From an uncultured Rhodospirillales bacterium (lineage in GTDB: Bacteria; Pseudomonadota; Alphaproteobacteria; Acetobacterales; Acetobacteraceae), in NCBI GenBank assembly GCA_903924855.1, contig CAIYCW010000107.1:49531-113530 (forward strand): a stretch of 64,000 bases of DNA. The letters are read 5' to 3'. Shown piece after piece: positions 18,525 through 28,618 of this stretch. Made by a program: the position numbers and the translations under genes. The notes under the pieces are model-generated. The model did not search any database. It saw nothing but the letters and a program-made list of their open reading frames with translations, and was not told the origin of the DNA. Within the stretch, counting starts at the first letter, position 1. Each line of letters opens with the position of its first letter.

Positions 18525-19079
18525 ATGTCCGCCACCGCCGAACACTCTGCCCGCTACACACGCCTGGCCGTCTGGCTGCATTGGATCGTGGCGGCGCTGA
18601 TCATTGTGAATCTGCTGATCGCCAATCTGGTCGATTTCCTGCCGGACCCGCAGCAGGACCCGGTGGTGGATGTGCACAAATCCATTGGCCTGACCGTGTT
18701 GGGGCTGGTAGTGGTGCGCCTGCTGTGGCGCCTGGCCAACAGGCCGCCGGCCTTGCCGGGCGCGATCTCGCGGTTGGAGCGTATCGCCTCGCAGGTGAGC
18801 CATGGCGTGCTCTACGCATTGATGCTGGCCCTGCCGCTGACCGGCTGGGCGCAGGAATCAACCTACAAGGACACGATCCGCGACGGGCTGTATCTGTTCG
18901 GCGTGGTGCGGGTGCCGTTGCTGAGCTTTCTGGACCCGGCGCGTCATGATCAGCTGTTCGACCTGCACAGCCTGTTCGGCAATCTGCTGTATGTGCTGTT
19001 CGCGCTGCATCTGGCGGCAGCCCTGAAGCATCAGTTCATCGACAAGCAGAAGCTGTTGCAGCGTATGGCGGTGAGGTGA
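18525..19079 (+). CDS. Cytochrome b561 family protein
   Basis: RYTRLAVWLHWIVAALIIVNL, VHKSIGLTVLGLVVVRLLWR, conserved His. Confidence 0.92.
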   Translation: MSATAEHSARYTRLAVWLHWIVAALIIVNLLIANLVDFLPDPQQDPVVDVHKSIGLTVLGLVVVRLLWRLANRPPALPGAISRLERIASQVSHGVLYALMLALPLTGWAQESTYKDTIRDGLYLFGVVRVPLLSFLDPARHDQLFDLHSLFGNLLYVLFALHLAAALKHQFIDKQKLLQRMAVR

Positions 19080-19120
19080 GGGTTGCCGCCGGGCGCCGTC
19101 GGCAGGCGGTGCCTTGAGGG

Positions 19121-19426
19121 TCAGAGCCCGTGGAGGAGCAGATCCAAGGCGCGGGTGATGGCGTCGTGGAATGCATCCAACGAGCCGATCGCCGCGCGCA
19201 ATTCTCTGCGGTCGATGGCCGCGAGCAGCTGGGTCGCCATGATGTGGTCGACCCCATTGACCGCAAACACCGGATTGAGCTCGGCCAATGGTGGCGGTGC
19301 CGTGCTGACGGGCAAGAGCGGGATGACGGCGCGCGTGTGCAGCCCGTCCAGGAAGTTGCTCTGCACGTCCACCACCAGCTGCTCCGGTCCGGGGCGGCGC
19401 AGCGGATGAATGTCCAGGCGTGCCAT
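19121..19426 (-). CDS. ccdB: CcdB-family toxin
   Basis: MARLDIHPLRRPGPEQLVVDVQSNFLDGLHTRAVIPLLP...NPVFAVNGVDHIMATQLLAAI resembles CcdB; paired with CcdA. Confidence 0.85.
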   Translation of the reverse strand: MARLDIHPLRRPGPEQLVVDVQSNFLDGLHTRAVIPLLPVSTAPPPLAELNPVFAVNGVDHIMATQLLAAIDRRELRAAIGSLDAFHDAITRALDLLLHGL

Positions 19427-19656
19427 CAGAACTGCCGCAGATTTGCCAATGGCAGTCCGTTCTGGTCCGTATGCGCGTTCCACTGCGCGATCCGTTCGGC
19501 GTTCGCCTCTCGCCAACGCTGCGCCTTCCGCTCCGCGATCTCGGCGGCGATGCCACGCGCACTGGCCTGGGACAGGTTCACGCCAAGGTCCTTCGCCTCG
19601 ACAAGAAGAGCCGCCGGCAGCGTGACGTTGGTGGCCCGCTTTGCGGATACCGGCAT
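19426..19656 (-). CDS. ccdA: CcdA-family antitoxin
   Basis: KRATNVTLPAALLVEAKDLGVNLSQASARGIAAEI...WREANAERIAQWNAHTDQNGLPLANLRQF; TGATG overlap with toxin. A longer start at 19686 is possible. Confidence 0.85.
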   Translation of the reverse strand: MPVSAKRATNVTLPAALLVEAKDLGVNLSQASARGIAAEIAERKAQRWREANAERIAQWNAHTDQNGLPLANLRQF

Positions 19657-19916
19657 GGTTGGATCGCTGACACTGTGTCTGGGCATGGGGGCGTCCGGAT
19701 GTGGCCATCTTATGCGCATGTGCCATGCGCAGTGCGAGGCAAGCATGTCTTTTTCACCAAAAGAAGCAAAAAAGGGCTGGCCTGGATAGAAAGGCCTTGC
19801 GGCTCATACGCCATTGAGATTCGAGCATTTATCCGATGGTTGCGGTGTCTGCCCGATTTCAAGGCTGACATCGGATCACTGCCCAGGTGAATGCTGATCC
19901 GGGGCAGCCCAAAAAT

Positions 19917-22900
19917 TCACTCTCCGGGCTGCGTTGCCGGCGCTGCCGGGATTGAGACGGTTTCGTGCATCCGGCTGCGCGGGACCCGGGACCAGGCGGC
20001 GTAGAGGGCCGGCACGAAGCAGAACGTGAGCAGGGTCGCGGAGATCAGCCCGCCCATGATGGCGATCGCCATCGGGCCCCAGAACACCGAGAAGGCCAGC
20101 GGCACCAGGGCCAGGATGGCGGCAAGGGCCGTCAGCACGATGGGCCGGGACCGGCGCACGGTGGCCTCCACGATCGCCTCGAACCGGGTGTGGCCGGCGG
20201 CGATGTCCTGCTCGATCTGATCGACCAGGATGACCGAGTTGCGCATGATGATGCCGGCAAGGGCGATGAAGCCCAGCATGGCGACGAAGCCGAACGGGGC
20301 GCCGGTGGCCAGCAGGGCGGCGCTGACGCCGATCAGGCCGAGCGGGGCGGTGAGCAGGACCATCGCCATGCGGCTGAAGCTTTGCAGCTGCAGCATCAGC
20401 AAGGTGAGCATGGCGAAGATCATGACCGGCATCTGCGCGTTGATGCTGACCTGGCCCTTGGCACTTTCATAGACGGCGCCGGCGGTGTCGATGCGATAGC
20501 CCTGCGGCAGGCGGGCCTTGATCGGATCGAGCAGGGGCAGCACCTGGGCGGTGGCGACGGGGGCCTGGATGCCGGGCTGGGTGTCGCCGCGGACCAGCAG
20601 CATTGGTGTGCGGTTGCGGCGATAGACGATGGGCTGTTCCAGCCCCGCGGTGATGGTGGCGATCTGGCCCAGCGGCACCGTGCCGCCGGCCAGGACCGGG
20701 ATCGGCACATCGGCGATGGCGGCCAGGTCGCGCCGCTCGGCGGGGATGGCGCGGCCGATCACCGGGATGAGGTCGGTGCCTTCGCGGTAGGTGGTGATCA
20801 CGCTGCCCTGCTGCAGTGTGGCGAGCGTGGTTGCGATGTCCGCCGAGGCGATGCCGAGCAGGCGGGCCTTGTCCTGATCGACGTCGATCTGCACGCGTTT
20901 GGCAAGCGCGCCCCAGCTGGTGGAGATGTTGCGCAGATCGGGTGCGGTGGCCATGGCGGCTGCGATCTCGGCACCGATCTGGCGCAGGCGCAGCGCATCC
21001 GGCCCCACGACGCGGAACTGCACCGGGTAGCCGACCGGCGGGCCGAGTTCGAGGCGCGAGGCGCGCAGGCGGATATCGGGGAAGGCGCCGGTGATGCCGC
21101 GGTCGATCTCGGTGTTGAGCCGGGCCAGCAGGCGCTCACGATCCGGGATGGTTTTCATGTTGATGACGAACTGCGCGTAGTTCGGCTGATCGAGCTCCGG
21201 CGAGAAGGCGAGGAAGAAGCGCGGCGTGCCGGTGCCGGTGTAGGCGGCGAAGCTGTCGATGCCGGGCTCGGTCTGCAGCATTTTCTCCAGGCGGGAGACG
21301 GCGTCCTGGGTGGCGGCGAAGCTGGCGCCTTCGGGCAGGCGGACATCGATGAGGATCTCCAGCCGGTCTGACGCGGGGAAGAACTGGTTGGGCACGCGGG
21401 TGAAGCCGATGCCGGTGGTGATGAAGGCCAGGATGGTGGCGGCGATCACCACGAAGCGGCGCTGCACGCACCAGGCGACCACGGCGCGGAAGCGGCGGTA
21501 GAGGGGGGAGTGATACATGCCGGCGCCCATCTCGCCTTCTGAGGCGTGGTGTTTGGGCTCCGGCAGGAGGGCTGCGCCGAGATAGGGGACGAAGAAGACC
21601 GCGACCAGCCAGCTGAGCACCAAGGCGAGCCCCACGACGCGGAAGATGTCGCGCGTGTATTCGCCGGTGCTGGACTGGGCGAGGCCCACGGGCAGGTAGC
21701 CCGCGGCGGTGACGAGGGTGCCGGTGAGCATGGGAAAGGCGGTGGAGGTGTAGGCGAAACTGCCGGCGCGGATGCGGTCCCAGCCTTGCTCGAGCTTCAC
21801 CGTCATGGTCTCAACCGCGATGATCGCATCGTCCACCAGCAGGCCGAGGGCGATGATCATGGCGCCGAGCGAGATGCGCTGCAGGTCGATGCCGAGCAGT
21901 TTCATGCCGATGAAGACGCCGGCGATGACGAGCGGGACCGAGATGGCGACGACGAGGCCGGTGCGCCAGCCGAGTGAGACGAAGCTGACCAGCAGGACGA
22001 TGGCCAGCGCCTCGATGAAGCTTTCCTGGAAATCGGCGATGTCGTTTGCGACCACGCGGGACTGGTCGTTGAGGCGGGTGAGCTGGATGCCGAGCGGCAG
22101 GCTGGGGCGGATGGCATCGAGGCGGGTGGCGATGGCCTGGCCGAGATCGAGTACGTTGCCGCCTTCGGCCATGGAGATGCCGATGCCAAGGGCTGGTTTG
22201 CCGCCGACGCGCATGGTGGAGCTGGGTGGGTCGGCGGTGATGCGGCGGATGGTTGCGAAATCGCCCAGGCGCAGCAGGCGGCCCTGGGCCGGGATGGGCA
22301 GGGCCATCAGCGCCTGCGGGCCGTCCACGCTGGGGCTGGTGCGCACCCGGATGCGGTCCTGCGCGGTGTCGACGAAGCCGCTGTCCACCACGGCGTTCTC
22401 GCGCTGCACGACGGCGTAGAGCTGGGGCAGGGTGAGGCCGAGCTCGGCGAGTTTGCGGGCGGAGACCTCGATGCTGATGCGCTCGTCCTGCTGGCCGATG
22501 AGGATGACCTTGCCCACGCCTGGCAGGCCCACCAGCTGCTCGCGCACATCCTCGGCCACGTGTTTCAGCTCGGGCAGGGTGAAGCCCTCGCCGGTGAGGG
22601 CGTAGACGAGGGAATAGGTGTCCCCGAACTCGTCGTTGAAATAGGGGCCCTGGATGCCCTGGGGCAGGGATGGCTGGAGATCGGCGATCTTCTTGCGGAC
22701 CTGGTACCACAGGCCCTGGACCAGGGCGGGCGGTGTGTCGTCGCGCAGGGTGATGGTGATGGTGGCGTGGCCGGCCTGGGTCTGGCTTTCGGTGGTGTCC
22801 AGATGGGCGAGGTCTTCGAGTTTGCGCTCGATCGGATCGACGACGAGGCGGGCCATCTCGTCCGGGGCGGCGCCGGGCCAGTCCACCAGGATGACCATGT

Positions 22901-23042
22901 TCTTGATGGTGAAGTTGGGGTCTTCGGCGCGGCCGAGCTGGAGATAGGCCATGATGCCGCCGGCTGCGACGGCGATCATGGCAAACAGGGTGAGGGCGCG
23001 GTGGCGCAGCGCCAGGGCGGAGAGGTTGAGGCCGCCGCTCAT
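19917..23042 (-). CDS. RND-family efflux transporter permease (AcrB/MdtB-like)
   Basis: 1041 aa; multiple TM; SLGAMIIALGLLVDDAIIAVETM; GFIALAGIIMRNSVILVDQI. Confidence 0.95.
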   Translation of the reverse strand: MSGGLNLSALALRHRALTLFAMIAVAAGGIMAYLQLGRAEDPNFTIKNMVILVDWPGAAPDEMARLVVDPIERKLEDLAHLDTTESQTQAGHATITITLRDDTPPALVQGLWYQVRKKIADLQPSLPQGIQGPYFNDEFGDTYSLVYALTGEGFTLPELKHVAEDVREQLVGLPGVGKVILIGQQDERISIEVSARKLAELGLTLPQLYAVVQRENAVVDSGFVDTAQDRIRVRTSPSVDGPQALMALPIPAQGRLLRLGDFATIRRITADPPSSTMRVGGKPALGIGISMAEGGNVLDLGQAIATRLDAIRPSLPLGIQLTRLNDQSRVVANDIADFQESFIEALAIVLLVSFVSLGWRTGLVVAISVPLVIAGVFIGMKLLGIDLQRISLGAMIIALGLLVDDAIIAVETMTVKLEQGWDRIRAGSFAYTSTAFPMLTGTLVTAAGYLPVGLAQSSTGEYTRDIFRVVGLALVLSWLVAVFFVPYLGAALLPEPKHHASEGEMGAGMYHSPLYRRFRAVVAWCVQRRFVVIAATILAFITTGIGFTRVPNQFFPASDRLEILIDVRLPEGASFAATQDAVSRLEKMLQTEPGIDSFAAYTGTGTPRFFLAFSPELDQPNYAQFVINMKTIPDRERLLARLNTEIDRGITGAFPDIRLRASRLELGPPVGYPVQFRVVGPDALRLRQIGAEIAAAMATAPDLRNISTSWGALAKRVQIDVDQDKARLLGIASADIATTLATLQQGSVITTYREGTDLIPVIGRAIPAERRDLAAIADVPIPVLAGGTVPLGQIATITAGLEQPIVYRRNRTPMLLVRGDTQPGIQAPVATAQVLPLLDPIKARLPQGYRIDTAGAVYESAKGQVSINAQMPVMIFAMLTLLMLQLQSFSRMAMVLLTAPLGLIGVSAALLATGAPFGFVAMLGFIALAGIIMRNSVILVDQIEQDIAAGHTRFEAIVEATVRRSRPIVLTALAAILALVPLAFSVFWGPMAIAIMGGLISATLLTFCFVPALYAAWSRVPRSRMHETVSIPAAPATQPGE

Positions 23043-24115
23043 CGTGTGGCGCCCGCCCAGGCGGTGAGGGTCATGGTGGGGGTGATGGCGGAGACGCCGG
23101 CGGTGATGACGCTGTCGCCGGCGTTCAGGCCCGCGGCGATGATGACGTGGCCGTCCTGATCATAGGCGGCGATGGCAACTTGGCGTGCGGTTGCGTGATG
23201 GGTGGCTGGGTCGAGCAGCCAGATGGCCGGGGTGCCGTTCTGGTCGGTGATGGCGGAGGCGGGGAGGATGGCGACCGGGGTGCCGTCGCGCTGCACGTCC
23301 ACCATCGCGGTCATGCCGAGGGCGAGGCGGTTGGGCGGGACATCGGACAAGGTGAGTTTGGCGGCGTAGGTGCGGCTGGCGGGATCGGCGAGGCCGCCGA
23401 GTTCGCGCAGCGTGGCGGTGAGGGTGAGGTCGGGCAGGGCCCAGAGTCGGACCTTGATGACGCCTGCGTGGCGCAGATCGTCCAGCCGGTTTTCCGGCAC
23501 GTCCGCCACGATCTCGATGGTGTCGGTGTGGGCGAGGCTGGCCACGGTCTGGCCTGCGGTGACGACCTGGCCGATTTGGGCGGGCAGGGCGGTGATGATG
23601 CCGTCCGCATCGGCGGTGAGCGTGCCGTAGCTGCGCTGGTCGGAGGCGAGGTCGCGGGCGCGTTGGGCCTGGGTGACAGCGGCCTCGGCGATCCGGGCGG
23701 CGGCGAGGCGGTGGTCGTAGTCGGACGGCAGGAAGGCGGGGGAGGTGCGGCCGAGCTGTTCGTAGCGGCGCAGATCGGCTGTGGCCTGGGTGGCGTTGGC
23801 CTGGGCGGAGGCGAGGGCTGCCTCGGCACTTTCGAGGGCGTGCTGGAGATCGGCGGGGTCCAGCTCGGCGAGGATCTGGCCTTTGGTGACGCGATCGCCC
23901 GGGTCGGCGGCGCGGCGGATGATCTTGCCGCCGACGCGAAAGGCGAGGTCGGCCTGGATGCGGGCCTGGACGGTGCCGGACAGGATGAGCGGCAGGCGCT
24001 GGGGGGTGAGCACCACGGTCTGGGTGCGCACAGGCTGGGGTGCCTCATCCGCGATGGCGGCGATGGGGGTGGCGAGAGCCAGCACCAGGGTGAAAACGGC
24101 CATGCGGCGTGACAT
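23039..24115 (-). CDS. RND efflux periplasmic adaptor (MFP)
   Basis: Signal peptide; lipoyl-like GGKIIRRAADPGDRVTKGQILAELDPADLQHALE; ATGA overlap with permease. Confidence 0.93.
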   Translation of the reverse strand: MSRRMAVFTLVLALATPIAAIADEAPQPVRTQTVVLTPQRLPLILSGTVQARIQADLAFRVGGKIIRRAADPGDRVTKGQILAELDPADLQHALESAEAALASAQANATQATADLRRYEQLGRTSPAFLPSDYDHRLAAARIAEAAVTQAQRARDLASDQRSYGTLTADADGIITALPAQIGQVVTAGQTVASLAHTDTIEIVADVPENRLDDLRHAGVIKVRLWALPDLTLTATLRELGGLADPASRTYAAKLTLSDVPPNRLALGMTAMVDVQRDGTPVAILPASAITDQNGTPAIWLLDPATHHATARQVAIAAYDQDGHVIIAAGLNAGDSVITAGVSAITPTMTLTAWAGATR

Positions 24116-24198
24116 GAGGGCCTCCGATCAGCGTTGCGGAGGATATATGCACGCTGTTCAGTTTACAACGTCCAGTTAGGAGAAATTCGGCGTGTGGA

Positions 24199-24828
24199 TC
24201 AGGGTTTCATGCCGCGCATGATCATCTCGATGGCGGTGTCGACCAGGTGGGGCTGGGGGGTGACCAGGTGGTCGCACTGGTCGATCAGCAGGGAGGTGAC
24301 GCCGTGCATGCAGGCCCAGATCGCCTCGGCGGCGGGGACGGAGGGGCCCGGGCGGAACAGGCCTGCCTGCATCATGCCTTCGACGCCCTGTTGCAGGATG
24401 GCGAAGGAGTGGTCGGCGGCGGCGATGCCTTCGCAGGCGGCCGGTGCCATCTGCTTGGCGCCGGGGGAGAGGAAGGTGAGGCGGTAGCCATCCGGATGGG
24501 AGAGGCCGAATTCGACATAGGTGCGGATGCCGGCCTCGAATTTTTCGGCGAGGGTTTTGCCGCTCTGCTGGCTTTGCGCCAGCGCCTCGAGCAATTCGGC
24601 AAACCAGGCCTCGGCGATGGCGCGCAGGATGGAGTCCTTGTCCGGGAAATAGACGTAGAGGGCGGCTGGCGAGACGCCGACGGCGGCTGCGATGCGGCGC
24701 ATGGTGGCGTGGGCGACGCCTTCCTCCAGGAAGATGCGGGTGGCGGCCGCCAGGATCTCGTCGCGCCGTGCCGGCCCCTGGCCACGGGGTTTGCGGTTGC
24801 GCGGAAGGGGCACGGCAAGTGTGGTCAT
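24199..24828 (-). CDS. TetR-family transcriptional regulator
   Basis: RRDEILAAATRIFLEEGVAHATMRRIAAAVGVSPAALYVYFPDKDSIL. Confidence 0.93.
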   Translation of the reverse strand: MTTLAVPLPRNRKPRGQGPARRDEILAAATRIFLEEGVAHATMRRIAAAVGVSPAALYVYFPDKDSILRAIAEAWFAELLEALAQSQQSGKTLAEKFEAGIRTYVEFGLSHPDGYRLTFLSPGAKQMAPAACEGIAAADHSFAILQQGVEGMMQAGLFRPGPSVPAAEAIWACMHGVTSLLIDQCDHLVTPQPHLVDTAIEMIMRGMKP

Positions 24829-25027
24829 GATTTCCGATCTTTGGCAGAGACGGCGTGCGAATGGTGAGAGGTCGGGACCGGACGGGCTTGCGCAAGAATG
24901 CATCGCACGCGGCCCTGGCTTGCGCAACGCATGGTGGTTGCTTGCCGATTTGAAAAGATGAGATCGGGCGGTCCGTCGGCCGGACGACGCCGCCTTTGAG
25001 CGGGATGTCACGTTTGCGTGTGGGGGA

Positions 25028-25102
25028 TGGTGCCGGGTGAGGGGATTGAACCCCCGACCTTCGGTTTACAAAACCGCTGCACTACCGCTGTGCTAACCCG
25101 GC
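25028..25102 (-). tRNA. tRNA-Thr (UGU), CCA encoded
   Basis: Reverse complement GCCGGGTTAGCACAGCGGTAGTGCAGCGGTTTTGTAAACCGAAGGTCGGGGGTTCAATCCCCTCACCCGGCACCA; anticodon TGT. Confidence 0.93.
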
Positions 25103-25353
25103 CCGCGCCATGATGCGACGCTGTGTATTTCTCATGAAGGCGGGCGGTTCGCAACCATGGCGGCGTGGGATGGCTGCGTGAATGAACCAGGGCTTCCCGT
25201 CTCGTTTCGTGTTGGACATGTGACAGCCGTTTCACCGGATTGCCACCGCCGCGTTGGGTGATGGGACGCATTGATCCGGTCATGGGCATGTCGCCGCGAT
25301 GCCGCGCATGCGGCGCCAGGTGCCCGAAACATTCGCATCGAAGGACCAGACAC

Positions 25354-26868
25354 ATGCTCGATCGTTTTCGTCCGCTTCCGGCCCCGCGTGCCGCGCGCCT
25401 GGGCCGCCCGCTGATCATGCTGCTGCTGGCCGGTTCCATGCTGGCCGGGCTGCCGATGGCGGGCCATGCCGACACGGCGCTGAACAGCCAGGCCGCGGGT
25501 CCTGCTTCCTCCCACGTGCCGGATTTTGCCGATCTGGTGAATCGGGTGCGCCCGGCGGTGGTGTCCATCACCACCAAGATGGATGTGACCGATGCCGCCG
25601 ATGAGGAGGGCAATGCCGGTCCTGGGCTGCCGCATGGCATGCCGTTCGGGCTGCCCTTCGGCATGCCGGGGGCGCGGCCGCATGGCAGCGTACAGGCGCG
25701 CGGTTCGGGCTTCATCATCGATGCCTCGGGCACGGTGGTGACCAACAACCATGTGGTCAAGAACGCGAAGTCGATCAGTGTTCTGCTGTCCGATGGCACC
25801 GAACTGCCGGCGAAGCTGGTGGGCACTGATCCGCGCACCGATATCGCGGTGCTGAAGGTGAAGGCGGGTCATGCGCTGCCCTTCGTGGCGCTGGGCGATT
25901 CGGGCTCGGTGCGGCCGGGGCAGTGGGTGGTTGCGATGGGCAACCCGTTTGGCCTGGGCGGGTCGGTGACCGCCGGTATCGTCTCGGCGCTGGGCCGGGA
26001 TATCGGCTCCGGCCCGTATGACGATTTCATTCAGGTGGATGCGCCGATCAACCAGGGCAATTCCGGCGGCCCGCTGTTCACCCAGGATGGTGAGGTGGTG
26101 GGGATCAACACGGCCATCCTGTCGCCAAGTGGCGGGTCGGTTGGGATCGGCTTTGCCATTCCGTCCGCCATGGTGCGTGAGGTGACGCAGCAATTGCTGG
26201 CCAAGGGCAGTGTGACGCGCGGCTATCTGGGGGTTGAGTCGCAGAAGATCACGCCGTCGATGGCAGCGGCGCTGCATCTGCCGAAATCGGCGGCCGCAGG
26301 GGCTCTGGTGGCCAGCGTGGAGGCGGATTCGCCGGCGGCGCAGGCTGGTGTGCAGCCGGGGGATGTGATCTTGCAGGTTGGCGAGGCGCATGTGTCGCAG
26401 CCAAGGGATCTGGCGTTGGCGGTGGCGAGTGCGAAGCCTGGCAGCAGCGTGAAGCTGTCTGTGCTGCGGGACGGCACGCCGAAGGATCTGGATGTGACGC
26501 TGGCGAGCCTGAAGCCGGAGCAGACGGCGCGGGCCGATGAGGGCGGTGACGCCACGCCGCATGGCATTGGCGTGGCGCTGGGGGCGATCACGCCGGATGT
26601 GCGCGATCAGCTGGATCTGCCGAAGACCACCAAGGGTGTTGTGGTGGCCGGCGTGCGCAGCGGCTCGGCCGCCGAGCAGGCCGGTCTGCGCGCGGGGGAC
26701 GTGATCCAGGGTGTGGGCAACCATGAGGTGACCACGCCGGAGGACGCGGCCAAGGCGATCCGCCGGGCGCTGGAGAACGGCCACGGCACGGGCAGCGTGG
26801 CGCTGCGCGTGCTGCGCGACGGGCAGAGCGCGTTCGTGGCGATCAACCCGGGCGATGCGGAAGGCTGA
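25354..26868 (+). CDS. Do/DegP-type periplasmic serine protease with two PDZ domains
   Basis: GSGFIIDASGTVVTNNHVV, DIAVLKVK, QGNSGGPLF; two PDZ regions. Confidence 0.95.
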   Translation: MLDRFRPLPAPRAARLGRPLIMLLLAGSMLAGLPMAGHADTALNSQAAGPASSHVPDFADLVNRVRPAVVSITTKMDVTDAADEEGNAGPGLPHGMPFGLPFGMPGARPHGSVQARGSGFIIDASGTVVTNNHVVKNAKSISVLLSDGTELPAKLVGTDPRTDIAVLKVKAGHALPFVALGDSGSVRPGQWVVAMGNPFGLGGSVTAGIVSALGRDIGSGPYDDFIQVDAPINQGNSGGPLFTQDGEVVGINTAILSPSGGSVGIGFAIPSAMVREVTQQLLAKGSVTRGYLGVESQKITPSMAAALHLPKSAAAGALVASVEADSPAAQAGVQPGDVILQVGEAHVSQPRDLALAVASAKPGSSVKLSVLRDGTPKDLDVTLASLKPEQTARADEGGDATPHGIGVALGAITPDVRDQLDLPKTTKGVVVAGVRSGSAAEQAGLRAGDVIQGVGNHEVTTPEDAAKAIRRALENGHGTGSVALRVLRDGQSAFVAINPGDAEG

Positions 26869-26909
26869 TCGGCCAGGGGGTTGGACAGGGGCTGGGACAA
26901 GGTGAAGGG

Positions 26910-26933
26910 CCGGCCGGGGGATGACCCGGCCGG
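26910..26933 (+). terminator. GC hairpin downstream of protease gene
   Basis: CCGGCCGGG-GGATGA-CCCGGCCGG. Confidence 0.5.
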
Positions 26934-26961
26934 TCCTGCTCGTTCTGGCGAAGGAGCTGCA

Positions 26962-27213
26962 TCAGGCGTGGCCTGCCATCCTGCCGGTGAGGGCGGGGTG
27001 GGGGGTGGCTGTCTGGTCGCAGCCGGTGACGCGGACCACAGCTGCGAGCAGGCGCAGCGCCTCCGCCCCGCCATGGTCGCGCAGATGGCCGAGATCCATC
27101 TCATGGGCCAGCAGCTCGGCCTGTTGCGCGATGGTTTCGGAGGCGCGCAACAGGGCCTGCTGGGTGAGATGGATTTGAATGTCGTCCGGCAGGACGTTCC
27201 AGTCTTGCAACAT
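26962..27213 (-). CDS. Hypothetical protein
   Basis: 83 aa with protein-like composition (MLQDWNVLPDDIQIHLTQQALLRASETIAQQAELLAHEMD...). Confidence 0.45.
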   Translation of the reverse strand: MLQDWNVLPDDIQIHLTQQALLRASETIAQQAELLAHEMDLGHLRDHGGAEALRLLAAVVRVTGCDQTATPHPALTGRMAGHA

Positions 27214-27323
27214 CGGGGCGATGTCCCGTTGAAGCCATTCTGGCAGGATGAGCCGCGACCTGCGCGTGCGTTGGAGGGAGTTTCGCGGGGATGGGTTAAA
27301 AGAAGGTTGTTCGGGTGCGGTTT

Positions 27324-28391
27324 TCAGCGCCTGGTGAGTTCGTAGAGGGCAACGGTTGCCGCGGCTGAGACGTTGAGGCTGTCCACCGCGGAGCCGGCAG
27401 AGCCTGCCATCGGGATGCCGGCCAGTTCGTCGCAGGTTTCGCGGGTGAGGCGACGCATGCCTTCGCCTTCGCTGCCGAGCACCAGGGCCACGCGGCGCTG
27501 GGCGAGGTCTTTGCCGGAGAGCGGGCGGCCGGCGGCATCCAGCCCCACGGTCCAGCAGCCGGCGGCCTTCAGCGCCACCAGGGTGCGGGCGATGTTGACC
27601 GCGCGCAGCAGGGGGATGCGCTCCAACGCGCCGGAGGCGGCCTTGGCGAGGGCGCCGGTTTCATCGGGGGCGTTGCGGTCCTGGGTGATGACGCAGCAGG
27701 CGCCGAAGGCGAGGGCCGAGCGCATGATGGCGCCGATGTTGCGCGGGTCGCTGATCTGATCGAGCACGATGACGGGCCCTGGGCGTTCCATGGCCTGCAC
27801 CAGCGAGGGCGAGGCGAGCGGGTCGGCCAGGAGGGCGATGTTCTGGTGCACGACGTCGCGGCCGAGCAGCTGGTCGATGCGGGCGCGGTCGGTGTGGTCG
27901 ACCACGATGGGCCAGGGCTTGGGGGCGAGGGCGGCGAGGGCCTGTTCCGATTCCTCGGTGAGCACCAGGCGGCGCAGGCGGCGCTGCGGGTTTTGCAGGG
28001 CAGCCGCGACGGCGTGCAGGCCGTAGAGCCAGACCGTGCCGCGGGGCGTGTCCACATCGGGGCGGGGTTGTTCGGGGCGTGGCTCGCGCGCGGGCCTGCG
28101 GCCCTTGCCGAACGGGCGGTGGCCTTCGGGGGCGGGGCTGCGCGTCTCCGGGCTGCGCTCGGGCCGTGCGGCGAGGGAGAGCACCGGCCGCTCTGGTGTG
28201 CGCTCGGCCGGGGTTTCGGCCGCTGGGGCGGCTGGTTTGGCCGGCCTGCGGTCTTCGCGGGCGCGTTCGTCCCGCTTGTCCTGGGGCGGGCGGGGGGTGG
28301 ACGGGCGGGGGCCGCCGGCGCGGAAGGGTTTGCGGCCGGAGGGGGTCTTGCCGGGCGGGCGGCCGCCGGGCGGGGGAGAGGAGGAGCGCAT
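27324..28391 (-). CDS. rlmB: SpoU/TrmH-family 23S rRNA 2'-O-methyltransferase (RlmB-like) with long N-terminal low-complexity extension
   Basis: WLYGLHAVAAALQNPQRRLRRLVLT, LDQISDPRNIGAIMRSALAFGA, LVLGSEGEGMRRLTRETCDE, DSLNVSAAATVALYEL. Confidence 0.92.
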   Translation of the reverse strand: MRSSSPPPGGRPPGKTPSGRKPFRAGGPRPSTPRPPQDKRDERAREDRRPAKPAAPAAETPAERTPERPVLSLAARPERSPETRSPAPEGHRPFGKGRRPAREPRPEQPRPDVDTPRGTVWLYGLHAVAAALQNPQRRLRRLVLTEESEQALAALAPKPWPIVVDHTDRARIDQLLGRDVVHQNIALLADPLASPSLVQAMERPGPVIVLDQISDPRNIGAIMRSALAFGACCVITQDRNAPDETGALAKAASGALERIPLLRAVNIARTLVALKAAGCWTVGLDAAGRPLSGKDLAQRRVALVLGSEGEGMRRLTRETCDELAGIPMAGSAGSAVDSLNVSAAATVALYELTRR

Positions 28392-28484
28392 CGCCCTCCT
28401 ATACGCGTGTGGGGCGCGCCCCACAAATCCTCGGGCTGCTTCGTTGACAGCGCCCCCCGGATCAGACTACCACCGCGCCCTGCC

Positions 28485-28570
28485 GGAAGGGTGCCCGAGT
28501 GGCTAAAGGGGGCGGACTGTAAATCCGCTGGCGTACGCCTACGTTGGTTCGAATCCAACCCCTTCCACCA
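28485..28570 (+). tRNA. tRNA-Tyr (GUA), CCA encoded
   Basis: ggaagggtgcccgagtggctaaagggggcggactgtaaatccgct...ccttccacca; class II variable arm; anticodon GTA. Confidence 0.96.
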
Positions 28571-28618
28571 TTTCCTGTCGCAGCCACCGAAATTCCAGGC
28601 TAGCGTGCGCCGCGCTGA

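Noticed and set aside
24116-24198. Possible TetR operator in the TetR-MFP spacer (GTTCAGTTTACAACGTCCAGTT)
   Set aside because: The inverted symmetry is too imperfect to support without comparative data.
25028-25102. tRNA-Thr as genomic-island integration site
   Set aside because: No integrase and no duplicated tRNA 3' end seen nearby; flanking genes look like core genome.
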